Shown here: positions 57,442 to 64,000 of the stretch, piece by piece
How the letters are laid out: the number at the start of each line of letters is the position of its first letter
How positions within the stretch are numbered: the stretch's first letter is position 1
NCBI RefSeq assembly: GCF_023715615.1
Contig: NZ_JAMBOM010000007.1
Location: forward strand, 112,380-176,379
Source: Sporosarcina aquimarina
GTDB taxonomy: Bacteria > Bacillota > Bacilli > Bacillales_A > Planococcaceae
DNA: 64,000 bases
Direction of reading: 5' to 3'
Program-made: the position numbers and the translations under genes
The notes under the pieces: generated by a model
The model's input: only the letters and a program-made list of their open reading frames with translations
The model's database searches: none
What the model was told of the DNA's origin: nothing

Positions 57442-58281
57442 ATGACATCATTTACGTACACAGTGAAAGACTCTGACGGTACACTTGAACAATTATTGCG
57501 TGATGACTGGCAAGCTGGTAAGAAAAATATCCACGAGTTGCGGATGGCGAATGCCGTAACGGATTCCGAAGGTGTTCCTGTAGTATGGCGCACGCCGCTA
57601 GTAGCAGGAACTGAGTTAACATTTCAGTTACCTGAAGCCCACTCTGAATACGCACCATTAGATGTACCAGGTGTGAAAGTTCTTACAGAAGATGATCACT
57701 TCATGGCTGTTTTCAAACCTAATGGTATTGCCGTTCATCCTGATGGGACTAGCCGTGAAGCAACGATGATGAATGCCGTAATTGCCCATGTACAAGCCTC
57801 AGGCGGTACGTACGCAGAGCATATTCAACGTCTTGATAAAGGCACGTCTGGAGTTGTCATTGTTGCAAAACATCCAATGGCCAAAGCCATGTTCGACCGA
57901 ATGATTGCTTCCAACGAGATTACCCGACTCTACCATGCTGAAGTGGAAGGCAGATTGAAGCGGATGAGAGGCAGCGTCAATATGCCGATTGGTCGTGATC
58001 GACATCACCCAACGCGTCGCAGGATTTCAATGTCTGGTCAATCTGCTGTAACTCATTTCAAAGTGATTGAGCGAAAAGAACACACGACGATGATTGAAGC
58101 GACCCTCGACACAGGACGTACACACCAAATCCGTGTTCATATGGCTCACTTAGGCCATCCAGTAGTTGGAGATAACTTGTATGAAGCTGCGGCTCTTCCA
58201 GACGGTACGTATCGTTTAACCGCTGTAGAAACTTCTTTCATTCATCCATTTACAGGGCAAAAAGTTGTGATTACTGTTTAA
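57442..58281 (+). CDS. RluA-family pseudouridine synthase (YhcT-like)
   Basis: A 279-residue enzyme with the family signature HIQRLDKGTSG, catalytic Asp132, and GRTHQIRVH near the C-terminus. It converts uridine to pseudouridine in rRNA or tRNA; the target site is not predictable here. GAGGAAGAATTC precedes the ATG. Possibly part of a unit with bdbC. Confidence 0.9.
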   Translation: MTSFTYTVKDSDGTLEQLLRDDWQAGKKNIHELRMANAVTDSEGVPVVWRTPLVAGTELTFQLPEAHSEYAPLDVPGVKVLTEDDHFMAVFKPNGIAVHPDGTSREATMMNAVIAHVQASGGTYAEHIQRLDKGTSGVVIVAKHPMAKAMFDRMIASNEITRLYHAEVEGRLKRMRGSVNMPIGRDRHHPTRRRISMSGQSAVTHFKVIERKEHTTMIEATLDTGRTHQIRVHMAHLGHPVVGDNLYEAAALPDGTYRLTAVETSFIHPFTGQKVVITV

Positions 58282-58289
58282 TGAATAGC

Positions 58290-58328
58290 GAAAGCGGCAT
58301 AGGGAGTTCCCCCCATGCCGCTTTTTTA
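58290..58328. terminator. Bidirectional terminator, RluA-family gene and aldo/keto reductase
   Basis: AAAGCGGCAT/ATGCCGCTTT stem followed by six T. Confidence 0.85.
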
Positions 58329-58329
58329 T

Positions 58330-59157
58330 TTATCCGATTGTATCTGGATCTGTACCCGTTCGTTCGTCACGGTTTAGCTGATCAATCATTTTCATTTCTT
58401 CCTCCGACAATCTAAAATCCCCGATTTGGCTATTTTCCAAAATCCGCTCTGGTGTAACCGATTTAGGGATGACGATCAAATCGTTTTGTAGATGCCAGCG
58501 AATGATTACTTGTGCTGCAGTCTTATGATGACTTTTTCCGATTTCGCCTAAAACAGCGTTATCCAAAAGCTTACCACGTGCAAGTGGTGACCAAGACGTG
58601 ACTGCAATATTCTGTTGAGAACAGTAGGTACGCAAAGGGACTTGAGTTAGCAAAGGATGTAACTCAACCTGGTTAACCATTGGCGCAATGTTCGCAGTAA
58701 CAGACAGTTTTTCGAGATGGTGGATATGGTGATTGGAGACACCTGGTACTCGAATTAGTTTTTCTTCATACAATCGTTCAATTGCATGGTACGTATCCAC
58801 AAACGTTTCGCTAACCGGCCAATGTGTCAAATATAAGTCCAAATAGTCGAGCTCTAACTTTTTTAAGGAAGATTCAAACGCACGTAGGGTTTGATCGTAC
58901 CCTTGGTCTGTGTTCCATACTTTAGATGTAATGAAAAGCTCATCGCGAGAAATTCCTGAAGCACGGATCGCCTCTCCTGTTTCTGTCTCATTTTCATAAA
59001 TCGATGCTGTATCTATCGCACGATATCCGTGCTCCAATGCATAAGTAATCGCTTCAACCGTTTGCTTGGTGTCTGTCATTTTATAGACGCCCAATCCAAA
59101 CTTTGGCATATGTACTCCGTTCGCAAGTTGTTTCGTTTCTGTATAGATAGCTGACAT
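58330..59157 (-). CDS. Aldo/keto reductase
   Basis: A 275-residue (beta/alpha)8 NADPH-dependent reductase. The tetrad is Asp49 (AIDTA), Tyr54 (IYENE), Lys79 (TSKVWN) and His112 (LTHWP). ATG 59157 is chosen because AAGGAGTGGAACTTAC lies before it; 32 upstream codons are open but have no ribosome site. Substrate unknown; many such enzymes detoxify methylglyoxal, which MgsA in this window makes. Confidence 0.9.
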   Translation of the reverse strand: MSAIYTETKQLANGVHMPKFGLGVYKMTDTKQTVEAITYALEHGYRAIDTASIYENETETGEAIRASGISRDELFITSKVWNTDQGYDQTLRAFESSLKKLELDYLDLYLTHWPVSETFVDTYHAIERLYEEKLIRVPGVSNHHIHHLEKLSVTANIAPMVNQVELHPLLTQVPLRTYCSQQNIAVTSWSPLARGKLLDNAVLGEIGKSHHKTAAQVIIRWHLQNDLIVIPKSVTPERILENSQIGDFRLSEEEMKMIDQLNRDERTGTDPDTIG

Positions 59158-59344
59158 GTAAGTTCCACTCCTTCGTTTTCTCTTATTTCGTATCTCAATA
59201 GTACCATTCGTTGTGAATACAGAAAACGAATACGCTGGAGGATTTGTCAGCACATGTCACATAATTTAACGTGAGTCATTTCCTTTTTGTCGCTCTTCCG
59301 GTATAATGATGGTTAGTACAACTGATTCAACAGGAGGGTATCTG

Positions 59345-59440
59345 ATGAGACTAATTCTAATCATGGGCGTCTGCTTCGCATTCCTTTCCGCAATCTTCAC
59401 AGGCGGTTATGCTGACAAGCCAGGCAAAGTGAAAAAATAA
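59345..59440 (+). CDS. 31-residue membrane or secreted peptide
   Basis: MRLILIMGVCFAFLSAIFTG and a charged end (YADKPGKVKK): a single hydrophobic helix or signal-like segment. CAGGAGGGTATCTG precedes the ATG, and a TATAAT at 59302-59307 lies in front. I do not recognise it. Confidence 0.55.
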   Translation: MRLILIMGVCFAFLSAIFTGGYADKPGKVKK

Positions 59441-59446
59441 CACAGC

Positions 59447-59483
59447 AAAAAGGATGCAGCTCATTGGAGCTGCATCCTTTTTT
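59447..59483. terminator. Bidirectional terminator, small peptide gene and trmL
   Basis: GGATGCAGCT/AGCTGCATCC stem with A and T runs. Confidence 0.9.
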
Positions 59484-59955
59484 AGTGTAATCCTGGGTAA
59501 CCTTGTTGACGCAACGCTTCATATACAAGTATCGCTGCAGTATTGGAAAGGTTCAATGATCGTATATGTTCATTCATAGGAATGCGAAGACATGTATCTA
59601 AATGAGCTTCTGTAACTTCAGAAGGCAACCCTGTAGTTTCTTTCCCAAATACAAAGAAGATATCTTGATCGACATTTGAAAAATTGAAATCGGAGTATGT
59701 TTGTGTCCCGAATTTGGTGATGAAATAAAAAATTCCTTCAGGGAATTTTTCAAACAATTGATTAATTCCACCATGATACGTAATATCAACATGCTCCCAA
59801 TAATCCAGACCTGCCCGTTTCAACATTTTATCATCGGTTGAAAAGCCGAGGGGTTCTATTAAATGTAATTTTGCTCCAGTGCCTGCACAAGTTCTTGCGA
59901 TATTGCCAGTGTTGGCAGGAATAAGCGGTTCAAATAGCGCTACGTGTATTGGCAT
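59482..59955 (-). CDS. trmL: tRNA (cytidine(34)-2'-O)-methyltransferase TrmL
   Basis: A 157-residue SPOUT methyltransferase with the knotted SAM site: FVFGKETTGLP and IPMNEHIRSLNLSNTAAILV. It modifies the wobble nucleotide of tRNA-Leu isoacceptors. GAAGGAAG precedes the ATG. Next to queG, another wobble-base enzyme. Confidence 0.94.
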   Translation of the reverse strand: MPIHVALFEPLIPANTGNIARTCAGTGAKLHLIEPLGFSTDDKMLKRAGLDYWEHVDITYHGGINQLFEKFPEGIFYFITKFGTQTYSDFNFSNVDQDIFFVFGKETTGLPSEVTEAHLDTCLRIPMNEHIRSLNLSNTAAILVYEALRQQGYPGLH

Positions 59956-59969
59956 AATTCCACTTCCTT

Positions 59970-61112
59970 CTATTCAATTACAGTCATCTTCATGACTGCT
60001 TTTTTAATTTCTTCAATTACCGAATCATCTGTTTCTGTTTCCAATACTTGTTCAAGTGCTTGGCGTCCAGTTTCGGTCCCTATTTCCCCTATAGCCCATG
60101 CGCACGTATTGCGAATCATAGGACGTGGATCTGTTTCAAGTAGATTCACTAATTCTGGTATTGCTGTTTCTTCTTTAAAATGGGCTAACGCTAAGATCGC
60201 ATTTCGCTGTATAGGATTTTTACCTCTCCAAGAACCCGACATATGACCAAAAGTCTCTTTAAATTGCCGATTAGATAACTTTAAAATTGGTTGAAGAAGA
60301 GGCTTTACGAGCTCTGCCTCAGGTACGAATGATTCTTGCTCTAAATTATATTTCCGCTTATTTTTTGGACATACGGTTTGGCACGTATCACACCCATAGA
60401 TACGATTCCCCACCTCTTTACGGAATTCTTCAGGAATGGGCTGCTTTGTTTGTGTCAAAAAGGCGATACAACGCTGCGCATTCAATTGTCCTCCTTGTAT
60501 TAAGGCTCCTGTTGGACATGCATCCAGACACAGAGTGCAATCCCCACATTGATCCTCCATCGGCACATCAGGTTCAAAAGGTAAATTTGTAATCATTTCA
60601 CCTAGATAGACATACGAGCCAAACTCTGGAGTAATTATAGAACAATTTTTCGCAGACCATCCGATACCTGCACGTTCTGCAACTGCACGATCTGCGAGTT
60701 CTCCCGTATCCACCATCGAACGCGTTTTTACTTCAGATGATCGCTCATGCAGAAAAGCTTCCAATAAAGCTAACTTCTCACGTAAGACAGTATGATAGTC
60801 GGTTCCCCACGAGGCTCGGCAAAACATCCCACGTCGCTCTCCTTTTTTCCCTTTAGGAGCATCAGTCATCTTTGAAGGATAGGCAACCGCTATGGAAATG
60901 ATACTCTCTGCACGATCTAATAGCAACGTAGGCTCTGTTCTTTTTTGAACATCACTTTCTTCAAATCCTGATTGATAACCAAGCTCCTGTTGCCGTCTCA
61001 ATCGGTTTTTCAATTCTAAAAACGGAGCTGCTGTTGTAAATCCTATTTTATCTATACCTATTTCCGATGCATAGGCAACCAAGTCTTGTTTCAACTGAGC
61101 GATATTCACCAT
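59970..61112 (-). CDS. queG: Epoxyqueuosine reductase
   Basis: Cobalamin- and Fe-S-dependent last step of queuosine synthesis at tRNA wobble position 34. The 380-residue protein has two 4Fe-4S motifs, CGDCTLCLDACPTGAL and GCDTCQTVCPKN, then a HEAT-like helical C-terminus (about 290-380). GGGAGGTGGCAG precedes the ATG. It lies 14 nt upstream of trmL. Confidence 0.94.
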   Translation of the reverse strand: MVNIAQLKQDLVAYASEIGIDKIGFTTAAPFLELKNRLRRQQELGYQSGFEESDVQKRTEPTLLLDRAESIISIAVAYPSKMTDAPKGKKGERRGMFCRASWGTDYHTVLREKLALLEAFLHERSSEVKTRSMVDTGELADRAVAERAGIGWSAKNCSIITPEFGSYVYLGEMITNLPFEPDVPMEDQCGDCTLCLDACPTGALIQGGQLNAQRCIAFLTQTKQPIPEEFRKEVGNRIYGCDTCQTVCPKNKRKYNLEQESFVPEAELVKPLLQPILKLSNRQFKETFGHMSGSWRGKNPIQRNAILALAHFKEETAIPELVNLLETDPRPMIRNTCAWAIGEIGTETGRQALEQVLETETDDSVIEEIKKAVMKMTVIE

Positions 61113-61164
61113 CTGCCACCTCCCTTATGATAAACTTGAGAAAAAATAGGAACAGGGTGATTTT

Positions 61165-61887
61165 ATGAAATTTCATATAGAACCTGCAATATTTGATGAA
61201 GTTCCTGAGTTTAAAGTAGCCATCATCCATTATAACAGGACAACTGTGTCCGATTCCCCTCAAATGCTAAAAGGAAGACTTCAGTTATTTCAAGAACAAC
61301 TCTTCTTTGAACTTGAGGAACGCACGTTTAATGAAATTGATGGGATCCGCGAATGGCGCAAGGTTTGGAAAGCACTTGGTGCAGATCCTAGTCGTTATCG
61401 TCCTTCTGCTGAAGCATTATATCGACGTGTCAGTAAACAAGATTATCTGAAAAGCCATTCAAGTGCAATCGACTTGAATACCTTGTTCAGTCTACAATAT
61501 GGAATTCCATCTGGCATGTATAATTGTGAAACACTTTTTGGTGATATCCGTGTGACGACGGGACACGCTGAAGATGGTTACGACGGATTAAACGGTAGAT
61601 TCAATTCATTACATAACATTTTAATTCTGAAGGATGGATACAGTCCATTCGGCAGCCCCTACGTGGACTCTGTTCGGAGTGCAATCACGGAAGAGACAAC
61701 AGAAATACTTCACGTATTGTTCCTTCGACCTGACATGGATGTAGAAGAAGCACAAAGGTTAGCAACTGCGTGTGGTACCATGTTTACCAGCATCAATGGA
61801 GGAGAGGCAACAGCAAGCATTCTAGATCGTGACACACCTGCTATCGAGGTTACTGACTTAACACCTCATGAGAAATCTAATTCTTGA
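61165..61887 (+). CDS. B3/B4 tRNA-binding-domain protein
   Basis: A 240-residue stand-alone copy of the PheT B3/B4 domain (GADPSRYRPSAEALYRRV, LQYGIPSGMYN). In PheRS this domain edits mischarged tRNA-Phe; free-standing members are thought to act in tRNA quality control. AGGGTGATTTT precedes the ATG, and a terminator follows. Position next to the tRNA cluster fits but proves nothing. Confidence 0.85.
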   Translation: MKFHIEPAIFDEVPEFKVAIIHYNRTTVSDSPQMLKGRLQLFQEQLFFELEERTFNEIDGIREWRKVWKALGADPSRYRPSAEALYRRVSKQDYLKSHSSAIDLNTLFSLQYGIPSGMYNCETLFGDIRVTTGHAEDGYDGLNGRFNSLHNILILKDGYSPFGSPYVDSVRSAITEETTEILHVLFLRPDMDVEEAQRLATACGTMFTSINGGEATASILDRDTPAIEVTDLTPHEKSNS

Positions 61888-61920
61888 ACAGCAATCACAA
61901 TTTCATTAATGCGATAATCG

Positions 61921-61955
61921 AAACCCGTCATATATTCTCAAAGCGGGTTTTTTTG
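61921..61955 (+). terminator. Terminator of the B3/B4 gene
   Basis: AAACCCG/CGGGTTT stem with seven T in all after the G run. Confidence 0.8.
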
Positions 61956-61992
61956 TATGCAAGATCAGGCCAAATAAAATAATAGTAAAAAC

Positions 61993-62017
61993 AAAAAAAG
62001 AACAACCGAAGTTGTCC
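61993..62017 (-). terminator. Terminator of the rRNA-tRNA operon
   Basis: GGACAAC-TTCG-GTTGTTC, a UUCG tetraloop hairpin, followed by seven T on the minus strand directly after tRNA-Leu. Confidence 0.9.
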
Positions 62018-62027
62018 TTTTCTGAGA

Positions 62028-62108
62028 TACCCGAGGCCGGACTTGAACCGGCACGCCTTACGGCATCGCATTTTGAGTGCGACGTGTCTGCCATTCCACC
62101 ACTCGGGC
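62028..62108 (-). tRNA. tRNA-Leu (CAA anticodon)
   Basis: Class II tRNA with extra arm; anticodon loop CTCAAAA; acceptor GCCCGAG/CTCGGGT. CCA is not encoded. TrmL, encoded nearby, modifies this wobble cytidine. Confidence 0.95.
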
Positions 62109-62143
62109 AAACTTTAAAAATAAATAAAACGGAAACCAAGTAA

Positions 62144-62217
62144 TGGAGGCGGCAACCGGAATCGAACCGGTGGTAAGGGTGTTGCAGACCCGTGCCTTAC
62201 CGCTTGGCTATGCCGCC
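62144..62217 (-). tRNA. tRNA-Cys (GCA anticodon)
   Basis: Anticodon loop CTGCAAC, U73, CCA encoded. Confidence 0.96.
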
Positions 62218-62227
62218 GTAGAATAAG

Positions 62228-62302
62228 TGGAGCGGAAGACGGGATTCGAACCCGCGACCCCGACCTTGGCAAGGTCGTATTCTACCACTGAACTACTTCC
62301 GC
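62228..62302 (-). tRNA. tRNA-Gly (GCC anticodon)
   Basis: Anticodon loop TTGCCAA between CGACC and GGTCG; CCA encoded. Confidence 0.96.
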
Positions 62303-62308
62303 TAATAA

Positions 62309-62380
62309 CTGGGGTAGCTGGATTCGAACCAACGAGTGACGGAGTCAAAGTCCGTTGCCTTACCGCTTGGCTATACCCCA
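62309..62380 (-). tRNA. tRNA-Gln (TTG anticodon)
   Basis: Anticodon loop CTTTGAC between ACGGA and TCCGT; acceptor TGGGGTA/TACCCCA with G73; CCA is not encoded. Confidence 0.96.
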
Positions 62381-62393
62381 AAAAATAAAAAGG

Positions 62394-62467
62394 GGCGGCT
62401 GAGGGGAATTGAACCCCCGAGTGCCGGAATCACAATCCGGTGCGTTAACCACTTCGCCACAACCGCC
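62394..62467 (-). tRNA. tRNA-His (GTG anticodon)
   Basis: Anticodon loop TTGTGAT between CCGGA and TCCGG; extra 5' G opposite C73; CCA is not encoded. Confidence 0.95.
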
Positions 62468-62507
62468 ATAATAAGAATGTAGCACTTCAAGAGACAAGTA
62501 AGATAAA

Positions 62508-62581
62508 TGGCAGGGGCAGTAGGAATCGAACCCACACCAAAGGTTTTGGAGACCTCTATTCTACCGTTAAACTATGCCCCT
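62508..62581 (-). tRNA. tRNA-Trp (CCA anticodon)
   Basis: Anticodon loop CTCCAAA; acceptor AGGGGCA/TGCCCCT with G73; CCA encoded. Confidence 0.96.
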
Positions 62582-62588
62582 GTAAAAA

Positions 62589-62673
62589 TGGTGGTGGGGG
62601 ACGGATTCGAACCGCCGAACCCGGAGGGAGCGGATTTACAGTCCGCCGCGTTTAGCCACTTCGCTACCCCACC
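62589..62673 (-). tRNA. tRNA-Tyr (GTA anticodon)
   Basis: Class II with long variable arm; anticodon loop CTGTAAA; CCA encoded. A queuosine-type (GUN) tRNA. Confidence 0.96.
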
Positions 62674-62686
62674 AAAGGGAATTTCA

Positions 62687-62762
<76 letters not shown>

Positions 62763-62770
62763 ATATAAGA

Positions 62771-62843
62771 TGGCTCAGGACGGAATCGAACCGCCGACAC
62801 AAGGATTTTCAGTCCTTTGCTCTACCGACTGAGCTACTGAGCC
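62771..62843 (-). tRNA. tRNA-Phe (GAA anticodon)
   Basis: Anticodon loop CTGAAAA between AAGGA and TCCTT; A73; CCA is not encoded. Confidence 0.96.
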
Positions 62844-62861
62844 ATATGATTTTAAAGAAAA

Positions 62862-62937
62862 TGGCGGTCCCGACCGGGATCGAACCGGCGATCTCCTGCG
62901 TGACAGGCAGGCATGTTAACCGCTACACCACGGGACC
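62862..62937 (-). tRNA. tRNA-Asp (GTC anticodon)
   Basis: Anticodon loop CTGTCAC between CCTGC and GCAGG; G73; CCA encoded. Confidence 0.96.
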
Positions 62938-62940
62938 ATT

Positions 62941-63015
<75 letters not shown>

Positions 63016-63038
63016 ATAATACTATTATTAAGATATAA

Positions 63039-63114
63039 TGGTGGAGGATGACGGGCTCGAACCGCCGACCCTCTGCTTGTAAGGCAGATGCTCTCCCAGC
63101 TGAGCTAATCCTCC
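63039..63114 (-). tRNA. tRNA-Val (TAC anticodon)
   Basis: Anticodon loop CTTACAA between TCTGC and GCAGA; CCA encoded. Confidence 0.96.
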
Positions 63115-63159
63115 ACAATACTATGTGTTGCTGGCATATCTTATTCATAAGAATATAAA

Positions 63160-63234
63160 TGGTGACCCCTACGGGATTCGAACCCGTGTTACCGCCGTGA
63201 AAGGGCGGTGTCTTAACCGCTTGACCAAGGGGCC
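63160..63234 (-). tRNA. tRNA-Glu (TTC anticodon)
   Basis: Anticodon loop CTTTCAC between CCGCC and GGCGG; CCA encoded. Confidence 0.96.
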
Positions 63235-63260
63235 ATACTAGTTATAATAGAGAAGTTAAC

Positions 63261-63352
63261 TGGCGGAGAGCAAGGGATTTGAACCCTTGAGACAGCGTTA
63301 ACCGTCTACACGATTTCCAATCGTGCTCCTTCGGCCACTCGGACAGCTCTCC
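63261..63352 (-). tRNA. tRNA-Ser (GGA anticodon)
   Basis: Class II with long variable arm; anticodon loop TTGGAAA between CACGA and TCGTG; CCA encoded. Confidence 0.96.
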
Positions 63353-63356
63353 ATTA

Positions 63357-63431
63357 TGGCTCCGCAGGTAGGACTCGAACCTACGACCGATCGGTTAACA
63401 GCCGATTGCTCTACCACTGAGCTACTGCGGA
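63357..63431 (-). tRNA. tRNA-Asn (GTT anticodon)
   Basis: Anticodon loop CTGTTAA between TCGG and CCGA; CCA encoded. First tRNA after 5S; the order Asn-Ser-Glu-Val-fMet-Asp-Phe-Thr-Tyr-Trp-His-Gln-Gly-Cys-Leu is like a B. subtilis rrn tRNA run. Confidence 0.96.
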
Positions 63432-63470
63432 ATAGATAAACTATTAAAGGATTTTCACTTAGTAGTGAAA

Positions 63471-63587
63471 GCCTAGCGACGTCCTACTCTCACAGGGGGA
63501 AGCCCCCTACTACCATCGGCGCTGAAGAACTTAACTTCCGTGTTCGGTATGGGAACGGGTGTGACCTCTTCGCCATCATCACCAGAC
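63471..63587 (-). rRNA. rrf: 5S ribosomal RNA
   Basis: 117 nt; contains the conserved CCCGTTCCCATACCGAACAC and GAGAGTAGGACG, and the ends GTCTGGTG and CGCTAGGC pair. Confidence 0.95.
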
Positions 63588-63607
63588 GTTTTCACAACAC
63601 AAGAATT

Positions 63608-63636
63608 ATTATACCATACTCAAGTTGTAAATGCAA
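63608..63636 (-). promoter_or_regulatory. Consensus-like promoter just upstream of 5S rRNA
   Basis: TTGCAT (63631-63636), 17-nt spacer, TATAAT (63608-63613) with an extended TGG; the start would fall about 14 nt before 5S. Confidence 0.65.
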
Positions 63637-63781
63637 GCGTTAATTTCAATTTCTTTTTAAAAGATTTTTTAATTAATCACTCAAAACTAGATAAAACCAA
63701 CATTGAAACTTAAGACAATCCTGCGTTTCTCTAACTTGTGCGTTTGCTGCAATCCAGCTCCGACTCCCTGATGCTCGAGAT

Positions 63782-63836
63782 CATAAGTCAACTCGTCTAC
63801 GTGGCAAAGAACGCCACTTCGTCGATTCGTCTTATG
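63782..63836. repeat. 55-nt imperfect inverted repeat in the 23S-5S spacer
   Basis: Two 24-nt arms, from CATAAGTCAACTCGTC to its partner ending CGTCTTATG, with six mismatches and a 7-nt loop AAAGAAC; the inner GTGGC/GCCAC is perfect. With the 5S promoter it occupies the 280-nt spacer (63588-63869); I see no gene there. Confidence 0.75.
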
Positions 63837-63869
63837 CTTGTCGCATCAAAACGGTCGTCTCCGCTTTTT

Positions 63870-64000
63870 AGGTTAAGTCCTCGATCGATTAGTATCTGTC
63901 AGCTCCACATGTCGCCATGCTTCCACACCAGACCTATCCACCTCATCATCTTTGAGGGATCTTACTTACTTGCGTAATGGGAAATCTCATCTTGAGGGGG
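63870..64000 (-). rRNA. rrl: 23S ribosomal RNA, 3' end (cut by window edge)
   Basis: The minus strand ends with ACTAATCGATCGAGGACTTAACC, the conserved 3' end of 23S in Bacillales (CTTAACC pairs with the 5' GGTTAAG). About 131 nt are in the window. Confidence 0.93.

Overview
The window reads as a chromosomal segment of a low-to-moderate GC member of the Bacillales. Gene content, gene order and several small genes (a YjcZ-type sporulation peptide, IDEAL, ScoC, PrsA and YheE homologues) point to a spore-forming genus near Bacillus, and Planococcaceae such as Sporosarcina is my best guess. That assignment is inference: no 16S gene lies in the window. Almost everything is core genome; I see no phage, transposase, plasmid or CRISPR feature.

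Layout. (1) 1-5.6 kb, minus strand: the central glycolytic operon cggR-gapA-pgk-tpiA-gpmI with its promoter, a CggR-type operator, a processing-type hairpin before gapA and an intrinsic-terminator hairpin between gapA and pgk. (2) 5.6-8.1 kb: a small redox protein, the YgcG/LemA pair, tRNA-Arg and the CtsR-controlled clpP. (3) 8.1-24.8 kb, minus strand: crh-whiA-yvcK-rapZ-Nudix, trxB, a TPR protein, the hprK-lgt-yvoD-ppaX-yvoF operon, yvlB and SOS-controlled uvrBA. Crh, HprK and PpaX form one carbon-control circuit (HPr/Crh Ser46 phosphorylation and pyrophosphate removal). (4) 24.9-45.4 kb: a block collinear with the B. subtilis yha/yhe region (ecsAB, hit, yhaH, scoC, prsA, yhaMNO, yhaPQ, a PaaG-like isomerase, hemZ, yheA, yheB), with mgsA, an RsbR paralogue and an XRE/membrane-protein pair among them. 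(5) 45.5-61.9 kb: a cytosolic metal-receptor-fold protein, a ferritin-like protein, yheE, an MFS transporter, a BmrCD-type heterodimeric ABC exporter with an attenuator leader, a CNNM/CorC-type transporter, the YhcX acetyltransferase-amidohydrolase fusion, a BdbC/thioredoxin pair, an RluA-family pseudouridine synthase, an aldo/keto reductase, trmL and queG. (6) 62.0-64.0 kb, minus strand: the 3' end of 23S rRNA, 5S rRNA and a run of 15 tRNAs ending in a UUCG-loop terminator.

Less ordinary signals are mostly intergenic. A 684-bp array of thirty-three 21-nt units, alternating between two unit types, lies between the convergent prsA and yhaM terminators (30667-31350). A diverged array in the same 21-nt phase lies just past the bmrD terminator (49246-49350). 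Upstream of bmrC there is a leader peptide, an intrinsic terminator and a second short ORF, which fits ribosome-mediated attenuation. The 23S-5S spacer carries a consensus-like promoter directly before 5S and a 55-nt imperfect hairpin element. A 130-nt structured element at 47672-47801 looks like a dispersed Bacillales repeat. The XRE regulator has two abutting 16-bp palindromes over its promoter.
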